Of a stretch of 64,000 bases of DNA, positions 43,915 through 53,763 are shown piece by piece. The notes under the pieces were generated by a model. It ran no database searches. It was given only the letters and a program-made list of their open reading frames with translations, and was not told where the DNA came from. The stretch spans positions 3,844,001 to 3,908,000 of the forward strand of contig JASGIS010000001.1 of the NCBI GenBank assembly GCA_047601745.1, read 5' to 3'. Made by a program: the position numbers and the translations under genes. The DNA is from JAKPAM01 sp047601745. GTDB lineage: Bacteria; Pseudomonadota; Gammaproteobacteria; Burkholderiales; Burkholderiaceae_E. Numbering within the stretch: position 1 is the first letter of the stretch; the number at the start of each line of letters is the position of its first letter.

Positions 43915-44841
43915 TCAAACGTGCAGCAGGCCGGTGCGGTATGCGATCGCCGCCATGCCGCGGGCGGCCGGCACGCCGCGCGCGGCATGCCAGCGCCACC
44001 CGAAATGGTCGAGCGCCAGCCCGTAGCGCCAGGTCAGGTCGGGATTGGCCACGACCAGCAGCGGCGGGCCGTCGCGCAGCTCGTGGCTGATCGCCGACAG
44101 CTCGGCGCCGATCAGCAGCGCGGACAGGTAGGACGGCAGCGCCGGCGGCTGCATCCGGTCGAGCAGCGCTTCGGCGCGGGTCGTGAACAGCAGCGAGGTC
44201 AGCGCGCGCGGATCCTCGCCGATGCGGTTCAGGCCCAGCTTGAAGGCCGGCAGATCGAACTCGGGTTCGGGGCGGCGGAACAGGCGGCCCAGGATCGAGT
44301 GCGACGACAGCACGTCGAACAGCTCGCCGGTCATGAACGTGCGAAAGCTGCGGATCCGCGAACGCTCGGTCCGGACCCATTTGCTGTGCGTGCCCGGCAT
44401 CAGCAGATTGGCCTCGCGCAGGCCTTCGGCTTCGAGCGCGCCGAAGACCAGCGTCTCTTCGCCGCGCATCACGTCCGAGAACGTCGCGTTCGGTTCCGAG
44501 CAAACGCCGGGGATCAGCGCGAAGCGCCGGCCGGCCAGATCGTCCAGCCAGGTCAGCGCGCCGCACAGATCGTCCAGGCCGGCGGGCACCGGCAGGAAGC
44601 TCGTCTCGCGCCAGCCCTGCCGGCTGCCGATCATGCCGCAGGCGACGACCGGCAGATCGCCTCGCGCGCGTAGCCATGGCGCGCACAGGGTCTCGAAGGC
44701 GCCGAGGAACTGTCCGCGTTCGATCCGCTGGACGCCGGCCGGCGCATCGAGTTGCTCGACGATCGCGCCGTGCGCGTCCAGCAGATAGGCCCGCAGCGAA
44801 CTGGTTCCCCAGTCCAGACCGATCAACTGGTCGTTTTCCAT
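43915..44841 (-). CDS. dgoK: 2-dehydro-3-deoxygalactonokinase
   Basis: Phosphorylates 2-keto-3-deoxygalactonate in the D-galactonate branch of the De Ley-Doudoroff pathway. The 308-residue protein starts with the sugar-kinase ATPase motif IGLDWGTSSLRAYLL and shows the DgoK segments CGMIGSRQGWRE, GVCSEPNATFSDVMRGEET and LLMPGTHSKWV. The aldolase and dehydratase partners (dgoA, dgoD) are not adjacent. The ATG at 44841 is preferred over a TTG two codons upstream. The following iclR gene probably regulates it. Confidence 0.93.
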   Translation of the reverse strand: MENDQLIGLDWGTSSLRAYLLDAHGAIVEQLDAPAGVQRIERGQFLGAFETLCAPWLRARGDLPVVACGMIGSRQGWRETSFLPVPAGLDDLCGALTWLDDLAGRRFALIPGVCSEPNATFSDVMRGEETLVFGALEAEGLREANLLMPGTHSKWVRTERSRIRSFRTFMTGELFDVLSSHSILGRLFRRPEPEFDLPAFKLGLNRIGEDPRALTSLLFTTRAEALLDRMQPPALPSYLSALLIGAELSAISHELRDGPPLLVVANPDLTWRYGLALDHFGWRWHAARGVPAARGMAAIAYRTGLLHV

Positions 44842-44953
44842 CGGCAAAGTATGCCCGCGGAGCCGGTCCGCGCGCCAGCGCCGCGTGGCCGCGCACCGGC
44901 GGCGCCGGCGGCTCCCGGCAGGATCGTCAGGCGCTTGTTATCATCTTCGCTTC

Positions 44954-45898
44954 ATGACGCTGACCGAACTCAAGTACATCGTTGCCGTCGCGCGCGAACG
45001 CCATTTCGGGCGTGCGGCCGAGGCCTGCTTCGTCAGCCAGCCGACGCTGTCGGTCGCGATCCGCAAGCTCGAGGACGAGCTGGGCGTGCAGTTGTTCGAG
45101 CGCGGTCCGGCCGAGGTGTCGGTGACGCCGGTCGGCGCGCAGATCGTCGAACAGGCGCAGCGTGTGCTCGAGCAGAGCAACGAGATCCGCACGATCGCCA
45201 AGCAGGGCAAGGATCCGCTGTCCGGTCCGCTGCGTCTGGGCGTCATCTACACGATCGGGCCGTACCTGCTGCCCAAGCTGATTCCCGAGATGATCGCCAC
45301 GACGCCGCAGATGCCGCTGCTGCTGCAGGAGAACTTCACGGCCAAGCTGCTCGAGGATTTGCGCCACGGCGACCTCGACGTCGCGATCCTCGCCGATCCG
45401 TTCCCGACCGGCGGCCTGATGACGCACGCGCTGTACGACGAGCCGTTCCTGGTCGCCGTCCCGCGCCAGCATCCGTGGGCCCGGCGCAAGGCGGTCCGCT
45501 CCGACGAGCTCAAGGACGAAACGATGCTGCTGCTCGGTTCGGGCCATTGCTTTCGCGACAACGTGCTCGAGGTCTGTCCGGAGCTGTCGCGCTTCTCGCA
45601 GAGCACCGTCGGCATCCAGAAGACGTTCGAAGGTTCGTCGCTGGAGACGATCCGCCACATGGTGGCCTCCGGCATCGGCATCACGGTCGTACCGCAGCTC
45701 GCCCGCGAGGATCGGATCGACGAGCCGCTGCTGGCCTACGTGCCGTTCGCCGATCCGGTGCCGCACCGGCGCGTGTCGCTGGTGTGGCGCAAGAGTTTTT
45801 CGCGGTCCGCCGCGATCAAGGCCCTGCGGCAGGCGATCGATCGCATCGATCTGCCCGGCGTGACCCGCCTGGACGAGGTGGTCGCGGCCGCGCAGTGA
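44954..45898 (+). CDS. oxyR: Hydrogen-peroxide-sensing LysR-type regulator OxyR
   Basis: LysR-type activator of peroxide defence, 314 residues. The N-terminal helix-turn-helix is MTLTELKYIVAVARERHFGR with AAEACFVSQPTLSVAIRKLE. The redox pair is at C199 (GSGHCFRDN) and C208 (LEVCPE), exactly the E. coli positions, so peroxide sensing is well supported. TATCAT at 44939-44944 is a likely -10, nine bases before the ATG. cysM follows by 73 bases, suggesting peroxide defence and cysteine supply are linked. Confidence 0.96.
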   Translation: MTLTELKYIVAVARERHFGRAAEACFVSQPTLSVAIRKLEDELGVQLFERGPAEVSVTPVGAQIVEQAQRVLEQSNEIRTIAKQGKDPLSGPLRLGVIYTIGPYLLPKLIPEMIATTPQMPLLLQENFTAKLLEDLRHGDLDVAILADPFPTGGLMTHALYDEPFLVAVPRQHPWARRKAVRSDELKDETMLLLGSGHCFRDNVLEVCPELSRFSQSTVGIQKTFEGSSLETIRHMVASGIGITVVPQLAREDRIDEPLLAYVPFADPVPHRRVSLVWRKSFSRSAAIKALRQAIDRIDLPGVTRLDEVVAAAQ

Positions 45899-45971
45899 CC
45901 CTGGCCCTGCGCACCGCCCGGGCCGCCCGCCCGGGTTTTCGCGCCGGGCCGACGCATTCAGAGAGTTCTTC

Positions 45972-46886
45972 ATGGTATCCCGCCCCCAGTATCCGACGCT
46001 CGAACAGACGATCGGCCGTACGCCGCTGATCCGGCTGCAACGCATTCCCGGCGCCGACAACGACGCGCGCGGCAACGTGCTGCTCGGCAAGCTCGAAGGC
46101 AACAACCCGGCCGGTTCGGTCAAAGACCGGCCGGCGATGTCGATGATCGCCCGGGCCGAGGCGCGCGGCGAGATCAAGCCCGGCGACACGCTGATCGAAG
46201 CGACCTCGGGCAATACCGGCATCGGGCTGGCGATGGCGGCCGCGCTCCGCGGTTACCGGATGCTGCTGATCATGCCGGACAACCAGTCGCTCGAGCGGCG
46301 TCAGGCGATGAAGGCCTACGGCGCCGAGCTGGTGCTGGTCAGCGCGCAGGAAGGGATGGAGGGCGCGCGCGACCTGGCCGACCGGATGCAGGCCGAAGGC
46401 AAGGGGCGCGTGCTCGACCAGTTCTCGAACGACGACAACTGGATCGCCCACTACGAGACCACCGGCCCCGAGCTGTGGGAGCAGACCGACGGGCAGATCA
46501 CGCATTTCGTGTCGGCGATGGGCACGACCGGAACGATCACCGGCGTCTCGCGCTATCTGAAGGAGAAGAATCCGGCGATCCAGATCATCGGCGCGCAGCC
46601 CGAGGACGGCTCGTCGATCGCCGGAATCCGCAAGTGGCCGGCCGAATACCTGCCCAGCATCTATCGGCACGCGATCATCGATCGCACCGAATCGGTCAGC
46701 CAGCAGGCGGCCGAGGACATGGCGCGGCGGCTGGCCGCCGAAGAGGGGCTGTTCTGCGGCATCTCGGCGGCCGGCGCGTTCGTCATCGCGCTGCGGATCG
46801 CCGCGACGGTGCGCGACGCGACGATCGTGTTCGTCGTCTGCGATCGCGGCGACCGCTACCTGTCGACCGGCGTGTTTCCGGGGTGA
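45972..46886 (+). CDS. cysM: Cysteine synthase B
   Basis: PLP enzyme making cysteine from O-acetylserine, with CysM forms able to use thiosulfate. The 304-residue product has PLP-Lys K51 in NPAGSVKDRP, the phosphate loop TSGNTGIGLA and the CysM-type GTTGTITGVSRYLKE; it ends CDRGDRYLSTGVF. GAGAG precedes the ATG. Its stop overlaps the next gene's GTG start by four bases (GTGA, 46883-46886). Confidence 0.95.
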   Translation: MVSRPQYPTLEQTIGRTPLIRLQRIPGADNDARGNVLLGKLEGNNPAGSVKDRPAMSMIARAEARGEIKPGDTLIEATSGNTGIGLAMAAALRGYRMLLIMPDNQSLERRQAMKAYGAELVLVSAQEGMEGARDLADRMQAEGKGRVLDQFSNDDNWIAHYETTGPELWEQTDGQITHFVSAMGTTGTITGVSRYLKEKNPAIQIIGAQPEDGSSIAGIRKWPAEYLPSIYRHAIIDRTESVSQQAAEDMARRLAAEEGLFCGISAAGAFVIALRIAATVRDATIVFVVCDRGDRYLSTGVFPG

Positions 46887-47794
46887 GTCCGGCTTCGCCC
46901 GCGGCGGCCGGCGGCGCACGGCCGGATGTCGTCAAGGGCATCGCGCTGCTGGTCGCGGCGGTGTTCTGCTTCAGCGTGCTCGACTCGCTGTCCAAGGCGC
47001 TGGTCCAGCGCTATCCGCTGATGATGGTCGTCTGGGTGCGCTACGCCGCACACGTCGCGATCATGCTGATCCTGCTGCTGCCGCGGATGGGTCCGCGCCT
47101 GTTCGAGACGCGCCGGCCGGGTATCCAGTTGGTGCGCGGCCTGGCGCTCGGCCTGTCGTCGGTGACGTTCGTGGCCGGGCTCAGCTCGATGCCGCTGGCC
47201 GAAGCGTCGGCGATCGCGCAGATCGCGCCGGTGCTGATCACGCTGCTGGCCGTGCGCTTCCTGGGCGAGACCGCACCGCCCGGAACCTGGTGGGCGCTGG
47301 CCATCAGCTTCGCCGGCGTGCTGCTGATCGCCCGGCCGGGCAGCCGGATCTTCACGTGGGCTGCGTTCCTGCCGCTGGCGACCGCGGTGCTGGCAGCGAC
47401 CTACCAGTTGCTGACGCGCAAGCTGTCGAACGTCGACAACGGCGTCGCGACGCTGTTCCTCGGCGGTCTCGTGGCGACGGTGACCGCGTCGCTGATCGTG
47501 CCGTTTTTTTGGGAATGGCCACACGACGTCGTCGACGGCCTGCTGCTGCTGTCGATGGGCGCCGTCGGCGCCGGCGGCCACATGCTGCTCGTGCGTGCGT
47601 TCGAGAACGCGCCGGCCAGTACGCTGGCGCCGTTCGGGTATTTCCAGGTGGCGTCGTCGCTGGTGATGGGCATCCTGGTCTTCGGCAGCTTTCCCGATGA
47701 ATGGGCGCTGGCGGGGATGCTGATGATCGTCGCCACCGGCGTCGTCATGGCGCTGGTCCGCGGGCGGCGGGCGCTCGAAGCCCGTGGTGAATGA
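46883..47794 (+). CDS. EamA/RhaT-family drug-metabolite transporter
   Basis: A 303-residue membrane protein of the ten-helix DMT/EamA type, with two repeat halves (LLVAAVFCFSVLDSLSKALV at the start of the first, FLPLATAVLAATYQLLTRKL in the second) and the LAEASAIAQIAPVLITLLA segment common to these carriers. Overlap with cysM raises the idea of export of cysteine or a related thiol, as known for some EamA members in E. coli, but this is inference from position. The GTG start is inside the cysM stop. Confidence 0.88.
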   Translation: MSPASPAAAGGARPDVVKGIALLVAAVFCFSVLDSLSKALVQRYPLMMVVWVRYAAHVAIMLILLLPRMGPRLFETRRPGIQLVRGLALGLSSVTFVAGLSSMPLAEASAIAQIAPVLITLLAVRFLGETAPPGTWWALAISFAGVLLIARPGSRIFTWAAFLPLATAVLAATYQLLTRKLSNVDNGVATLFLGGLVATVTASLIVPFFWEWPHDVVDGLLLLSMGAVGAGGHMLLVRAFENAPASTLAPFGYFQVASSLVMGILVFGSFPDEWALAGMLMIVATGVVMALVRGRRALEARGE

Positions 47795-47967
47795 ATCAGT
47801 CCGAATCAGAATCTGTGAACGAATCGGACGCGGCCGAGCGGCGCGTCAGGGCGGTTCCGATCGAGGCGCGAAGCGCAGCCATATCGGGTGATATGGCGAG
47901 CATTCGCAACGACGAGCGGGATCGTCCTGACGCGACGAGCGGGCGTGGATGATGCGCCCACCGGTTT

Positions 47968-50046
47968 TCAGGGGTGGAATCGCCTGACCAGCCGGCGAAA
48001 CCGCCGGATGCCGAGCCGCATGTCGGCGCGCCGATGGCGGCGGCGGTCGGGCAGGCCGCTCGGGTGCGCGGCGGGCAGGCGGTTGTCCGGATCGCCGAAG
48101 CGCAGGCTGTTGTAGCTGGCGACGATCCGGCGCGCGTCGAGCTGCGCGCCGGTGCCCAGGCCGGGACCGATCCGCTCCAGGTGCTGGCCGGCGGTTTCGT
48201 GCGGCAGCTTGTCCAGGCCGACGACCGCCAGCCGTTCGCAGAACTCCCGATACCATCTCTCGATCGGATCGCGCGGGTGCCGGGGATGCAGCGTAACCAG
48301 CGCCGCCGCGCCGATCAGCACGCCCATCGCCGCGGCCAGCAGGCCGGCCAGTTCGCGCCAATCGCCGAGCACGCCGTCCAGGCCCAGCCGCGCCAGCAGC
48401 CGCTGCTGGGTCGCGCCGTCGTACGACAGCACCCATTGGTTCCACGCGTTCGCCATCGCGTCGAGGTTCAGCGACAGCAGTTGCCATAACCGCTGGCCGC
48501 CGGCCAGGACGGGGGCGGCCTCGTCGGTCCAGGCGCCGCGCGAGCCCGGCTCGATCCGCTCGGGCGCGATGGCGTTGACTGGATCGACGCGTACCCAGCC
48601 CTGGTCGTCGAGCCAGGCTTCGACCCACGCATGCGCATCGCCCTGGCGTACCAGCCACGAGCCGTTGACCGGATTCGGTTCACCGCCCTGGTAGCCGGTC
48701 ACGATCCGCGCCGGGATGTCCATCGCGCGCAGCAGGAAGGTCGTCGCGCTCGCATAGTGCTCGCAGAAGCCCGCGCCGGTGTCGAACAGGAATTCGTCGA
48801 TGCCGTGCGTTCCCCAGACCGGAGGAGACAGCGTGTACCGGAACGGGGCCTGGCCGAACCAGGCCAGCACGCGGTCGATCCGTTGTCGAGGCGTCGGCAG
48901 TTCGTCCCGCCAGCGCTCGGCCAGCGCGCGGGCGCGCGGATTGAAGCCATCGGGCAGCGCGCGCAGCGCCGCCAGCGACTGCGCGGGCTCGTGCCGCCCC
49001 AGCGTGAAACGCGGCTGCGAGACGACGTCGTAGCGCAGCCTCGATCCGTTGGGCGACGGACCGTGCAGCAGCATCTGCGCGTCGAGCCGCGCCGCCACCG
49101 GCAGGCCCTGGACCTGCACCGGCGCTTCCAGTGCATACAGCCAGTCCTGCTCCTGCGGTTCGAGCGTCACCGTGTAGCGGATGCCGGTGTCGGCGCCGGC
49201 GTGCTCCAGATCCGCTTGCCGGGCCGACGGCCGCATCGGCGCCGCGCGCCAGGCACGCCCGTCGAAGGCGCCGAGCACCGGACCGCGCCAGTACATCTGC
49301 GACGGCGGCGGCGCCCCGTCCGGGAAGACGACGCGGAACGCGATCTCGGTCGACAGCGTCAGCTCCGAGATCGATCCTGGCCGCATCGATTCGGACAGGC
49401 CCATCCGCGCGCGGATCTTGTCTTCGGGCATCGACCACAGCGGCTGCTGCAGGCGCGGAAACAGCACGAACAGCAAGGCGGCGATCGGCAGCGCCTGCAG
49501 CAGCAGGCCGCCGGCCAGCCTGAACCGCTTGCCGATCGGCGCTTCCTGGTCGCCGAACTGCATCGTGACCATCGTCGTCACCAGCGCGACCACCGCCAGC
49601 GTGACGGCCAGCGCGATCGGCAGCGACTGGTCCTCGAAGAACACGGTCAGCAGCAGGAAGAAGCACAGGAACAGCACGACGAACAGGTCGCGGCGCGCCC
49701 GCATCTCGAGCAGCTTGAGCCCCAGGAACAGCAGCAGGATCGTCACGCCGACGTCGCGCCCGATGAAGGTCTCGTACTGGACCCATACGGCGACCAGGCA
49801 GGCCGTCGCCGCCAGCCAGCGGATCGGCGCCGACGGCAGCGCGCGGCCGGACAGCACCAGGCCGAGCCGCCAGACGAACAGCAGCGCGAAGCCGATGCTC
49901 GCCCAGACCGGCACGAACGGAAAGTGCACGAGCGCCGTCAGCAGCGTGGCGGCCATCAGGAACAGCGTGTCGCGCCGGTCGCGCTCCCACTGCTCGCCCA
50001 GGCGGCCGCCCAGCGCCTTGATCGAGTACCGGACGCCGCGCGCCAC
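47968..50046 (-). CDS. tgpA: TgpA-type transglutaminase-like membrane protein
   Basis: A 692-residue protein with about six N-terminal membrane helices, a periplasmic transglutaminase-core domain and a further helix near residue 570. The catalytic triad motifs are visible: Cys in GAGFCEHYAS (near residue 425), His in GDAHAWVEAW (near 470) and the following Asp in VRVDP. In Pseudomonas aeruginosa the related TgpA is essential; its substrate is unknown. It ends with an Arg-rich cytoplasmic tail. It is the third gene of a moxR-DUF58-tgpA operon, two bases after the DUF58 gene. Confidence 0.93.
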   Translation of the reverse strand: MARGVRYSIKALGGRLGEQWERDRRDTLFLMAATLLTALVHFPFVPVWASIGFALLFVWRLGLVLSGRALPSAPIRWLAATACLVAVWVQYETFIGRDVGVTILLLFLGLKLLEMRARRDLFVVLFLCFFLLLTVFFEDQSLPIALAVTLAVVALVTTMVTMQFGDQEAPIGKRFRLAGGLLLQALPIAALLFVLFPRLQQPLWSMPEDKIRARMGLSESMRPGSISELTLSTEIAFRVVFPDGAPPPSQMYWRGPVLGAFDGRAWRAAPMRPSARQADLEHAGADTGIRYTVTLEPQEQDWLYALEAPVQVQGLPVAARLDAQMLLHGPSPNGSRLRYDVVSQPRFTLGRHEPAQSLAALRALPDGFNPRARALAERWRDELPTPRQRIDRVLAWFGQAPFRYTLSPPVWGTHGIDEFLFDTGAGFCEHYASATTFLLRAMDIPARIVTGYQGGEPNPVNGSWLVRQGDAHAWVEAWLDDQGWVRVDPVNAIAPERIEPGSRGAWTDEAAPVLAGGQRLWQLLSLNLDAMANAWNQWVLSYDGATQQRLLARLGLDGVLGDWRELAGLLAAAMGVLIGAAALVTLHPRHPRDPIERWYREFCERLAVVGLDKLPHETAGQHLERIGPGLGTGAQLDARRIVASYNSLRFGDPDNRLPAAHPSGLPDRRRHRRADMRLGIRRFRRLVRRFHP

Positions 50047-50047
50047 G

Positions 50048-51060
50048 TCAGACCTCGGCTTCGGCCAGCGCCTGCAGGCAGGCCTGGCGGTGTTCGCCGC
50101 CGCTGGCCGCGGGCAGCGACACGCCGGGCAGGTGCAGGCTGAAGCGCGCGCCCTGCGCGTCGGCGTCGATGACCCAGCGCGTCAGCCTCGACAGTCGCGC
50201 CTCGGCGTCGAGCGAGACCGGCAGCGCCGACCAGTCCAGCGCCAGGTCGCCGCGGGCGCCGCCTTCCAGGTGCTTGCTCAGCAGATGGTCGCCGCCGGTA
50301 CGGGCGATGGCTTTCCACGCGATCCGCTTGGGCGGGTCGCCGGGCTGATACGGACGGATGCCGGCCACGTCCTCCTGCCCGCTGCCCCGGCTGTCGCCGT
50401 CGCCGCGCGCGTCGTGGTGATCGGGCAGCGGCGTCGGCGGATTCTCGGGCGTCGGGTAGACGAGCACCCGCATCGCCGGCAGCCAGTACGCCCAGGCCGT
50501 CCAGATGCCCAGCGGGAAGCGCGTGCGCAGCGTCAGGCGCGGAATGTCCTGCCAGCCGCGCCGCGTCGTCGGCAGCGCGACCGAGCCGATCCGCTCGGCA
50601 TGCGGTGCCAGGTCGAACACCTCGTCCTTGGCCATGCCCGGCGCCTGGACGTGGATCGCGTAGCGCGCGAAGCGCGTCGGATTGGTGATCTGCAGCGTGA
50701 ACTCGGCGATCTGGCCGGCGAACACCGGCTCGGCCCGGCCCGGCCGAAGCTGCAGGCGAGTCAGATTGCGGAACGTGTGCAGCATGCCGGCGATCGCCAT
50801 TCCCGCCAGCAGGAAGGTCAGCGCATAGCCGAGCGACAGCCGGTAGTTGATCGCGGCGATCAGCATCGCCGCCAGCACCGTCCCGTACAGCAGTCCGGGC
50901 CGCGAGGGCAGGATGTAGATCGAACGCTGCGACAGCACGCGCTCGCCGTGCTGGCGCCGGCGCTGGCTCGGCAGCCGGCTCGACCAGCGATCGATCGCAT
51001 CGATGACCGCCTGCCCCGGGGATCGCGGGCCGGCGACCGCCCCGAGACGGGTCGGCCCAT

Positions 51061-51064
<4 letters not shown>
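50048..51064 (-). CDS. DUF58 (vWA-related) membrane protein
   Basis: A 338-residue protein with a pair of membrane helices near residues 55-105 and the DUF58 signature DVAGIRPYQPGDPPKRIAWK followed by a region of von Willebrand A-like fold. DUF58 proteins are partners of MoxR ATPases in envelope or complex assembly. The GTG start (51064) overlaps the moxR stop (GTGA), which decides the start although the frame is open further upstream through the repeat array; that upstream part is not coding. Confidence 0.88.
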
Positions 51065-51984
<920 letters not shown>

Positions 51985-52104
51985 CTTCACGAAATGGACC
52001 CGGTCGGCCGAGTGTAAACGCAAGCGTCGGCCCGCGGTCCGCCCGGGCGCCGCCGCGCGACGGATGCCCGTCGGCCGGGGATCGATGGCGGCCCGCGTCG
52101 CATC

Positions 52105-52264
52105 GAGCGGACGTTGAGCGGACGTTGAGCGGACATCGGGCGGACATCGGGCGGACATCGGGCGGACATTGGGCGGACATTGGGCGGACATTGGGCGGAC
52201 ATTGGGCGGACATCGAGCGGACATCGAGCGGACATCGAGCGGACATCGAGCGGACATCGAGCGG
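52105..52264. repeat. 11-bp tandem repeat array, 14 full copies
   Basis: The unit GRGCGGACRTY repeats without gaps 14 times from 52105 to 52258 and ends with a partial copy. Three variant blocks are visible: GAGCGGACGTT first, a central block of GGGCGGACATT or GGGCGGACATC, then GAGCGGACATC. Variants are clustered, as expected from slippage or unequal exchange. It lies about 120 bp upstream of the moxR start in the divergent space (51985-52467) and 210 bp before the enoyl-CoA hydratase. Confidence 0.95.
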
Positions 52265-52373
52265 GGGCGGATCCGGCTGGCTCCGGGGGCGCGCCGTCGA
52301 CGTCGCCGGCGCGTCGCCGGCGGGTGCCGCTCGTCCGGTGCCGGCGAGCGGGGAAGGCTTCGCACGGACATGA

Positions 52374-52453
52374 GAAGATCGGGACCGGCCCCGGAAGATC
52401 GGGGCCGCCCTCAGAAGATCGGGATCGATCCGGGAAGATCGGGCCCGACCCCA
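52374..52453. repeat. 20-bp imperfect tandem repeat, 4 copies
   Basis: GAAGATCGGG occurs at exactly 52374, 52394, 52414 and 52434, each followed by a ten-base variable GC-rich part. The array ends just before the ribosome site of the enoyl-CoA hydratase gene, so it should lie in that gene's 5' leader. Confidence 0.9.
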
Positions 52454-52467
52454 GACGGAGATCGACG

Positions 52468-53274
52468 ATGAACGCTCCCGAGCGCCCGGCCGCCCCGGCG
52501 GACCAAGACGAACCGCTGATCCTGACGAGGCGCGACGGCCCGATCGCCAGGCTGACGCTGAACCGCCCGCGCCAGTACAACGTGCTGTCCGAGGCGATGC
52601 TCGATGCGCTGCAGGCGGCGCTGGCCGAGCTGGCGGCCGATCCGGCGGTTCGCGTCGTCGTGCTCGGCGCGGCCGGCAAGGCCTTCTGCGCCGGGCACGA
52701 TCTGGGCCAGATGCGCGCCGATCCGCGGATCGACTACTACCAGTGGCTGTTCGCGCGCTGCACGAAGGTGATGATGGCGATCCAGCGGATGCCGCAGGTC
52801 GTCATCGCCCGCGTGCATGGCCTGGCCACTGCGGCCGGCTGCCAGCTCGTCGCGATGTGCGATCTGGCGGTGGCCGCCGACGATGCGCGCTTCGCTGTCT
52901 CCGGCATCAACGTCGGCCTGTTCTGCGCGACGCCGTCGGTCGCGCTGTCGCGCAACGTCTCGCGCAAGCAGGCGTTCGAGATGCTGGTCACCGGCGAGTT
53001 CATCGACGCGGCGCAGGCGGCCGCGCGCGGGCTGGTCAATCATGCGGTACCGGCGGCCGAGCTGGACCAGACGATCGCGGCGCTGGCGCGCACGATCTGC
53101 GCGAAACCGGCGCCCGCCATCGCCGCCGGCAAGGGCCTGTTTTACCGCCAGCTCGAGATGGGCATCGAGGCCGCCTACCAGGCGGCCGGCCAGACGATGG
53201 CCTGCAACATGGTCGAGCCCTGTGCGCAGGAGGGCGTGCAGGCGTTTCTCGAGAAGCGCGCACCGCGCTGGTGA
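52468..53274 (+). CDS. Enoyl-CoA hydratase/isomerase family protein
   Basis: A 268-residue crotonase-fold enzyme. Oxyanion-hole motifs are AFCAGHDLGQM (A-x-x-x-G-H-D type) and HGLATAAGCQLVAMCDLAVA; the second catalytic-Glu position is occupied by SGINVGLFCATPSVALSRNV, without the usual acidic residue, so activity as a classical hydratase is not assured. The first 20 residues are a tail. CGGAG stands before the ATG; a frame open upstream through the repeats was rejected. It converges on the marR gene. Confidence 0.9.
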   Translation: MNAPERPAAPADQDEPLILTRRDGPIARLTLNRPRQYNVLSEAMLDALQAALAELAADPAVRVVVLGAAGKAFCAGHDLGQMRADPRIDYYQWLFARCTKVMMAIQRMPQVVIARVHGLATAAGCQLVAMCDLAVAADDARFAVSGINVGLFCATPSVALSRNVSRKQAFEMLVTGEFIDAAQAAARGLVNHAVPAAELDQTIAALARTICAKPAPAIAAGKGLFYRQLEMGIEAAYQAAGQTMACNMVEPCAQEGVQAFLEKRAPRW

Positions 53275-53311
53275 ACGGAGCGCCGGGCGCGGCGCCGCCT
53301 GCGGGCGGCAC

Positions 53312-53737
53312 TCAGCCGGATGACGGCTCCGACCAGTCGGCCGACAGCGCCTCGATCAACTGACGGTAGCGCTCGTCGCCGAGCTGCCGGCTCACGCGCT
53401 TCTCGATCTCGGCGATGATCTGCGCGCCGCTGCGGTTCAGCGTCTTGCCCAGCTCGGTGTACTGGATCCGCTTGGCGTTGCGGCGCTCCGGATCGTCGCT
53501 GACCGACAGGATCCCGCGGCGGGCCAGTTCGCCGACGGTCTTGTGCACGGCCTGGCGCGAGATCGCCAGCTTGCGCGACAGCGCGGCCATGCTGGTCGGC
53601 CGGCCGCCCATGTGCGCGAGCAGCCGCGACTGGGCGGGCGTCAGGTAGGCGAACGAATCGGAGTGATGGACCGCCCGCATGATCTCGCTGTCGATCCATT
53701 CGTTGCGCGCGATCAGCAACTGCTTCAGATTCGGCAT
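53312..53737 (-). CDS. MarR-family transcriptional regulator
   Basis: A 141-residue winged-helix regulator with the MarR core (AYLTPAQSRLLAHMGGRPTS, then MAALSRKLAISRQAVHKTVG, ELARRGILSVSDDPERRNAK, R in the wing). Two palindromes with GTCAAC half-sites lie upstream, over divergent promoters. By position it may control itself, the enoyl-CoA hydratase and/or etfBA; MarR regulators of aromatic-CoA and fatty-acid genes are common. The ligand is unknown. Confidence 0.92.
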   Translation of the reverse strand: MPNLKQLLIARNEWIDSEIMRAVHHSDSFAYLTPAQSRLLAHMGGRPTSMAALSRKLAISRQAVHKTVGELARRGILSVSDDPERRNAKRIQYTELGKTLNRSGAQIIAEIEKRVSRQLGDERYRQLIEALSADWSEPSSG

Positions 53738-53763
53738 GGGGGATTCGGCCCGACCTTTCTAAC

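Noticed and set aside
43817..44896. Extension of the IclR gene upstream through dgoK
   Set aside because: That part is the dgoK gene read in another frame; the IclR promoter and ATG lie at 43816-43882.
47879..47896. CCATATC-GGGT-GATATGG inverted repeat between the convergent EamA and tgpA genes
   Set aside because: Could be a chance palindrome; no T tract, no promoter and no second copy nearby, so no function is claimed. The rest of 47795-47967 shows no gene.
52105..52264. The 11-bp array considered as a CRISPR array
   Set aside because: Units are contiguous without spacers and far shorter than CRISPR repeats; no cas genes.
52180..52467. N-terminal extension of the enoyl-CoA hydratase through the repeats
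   Set aside because: Translation of the 11-bp array gives a meaningless repetitive peptide; a good ribosome site stands before ATG 52468.
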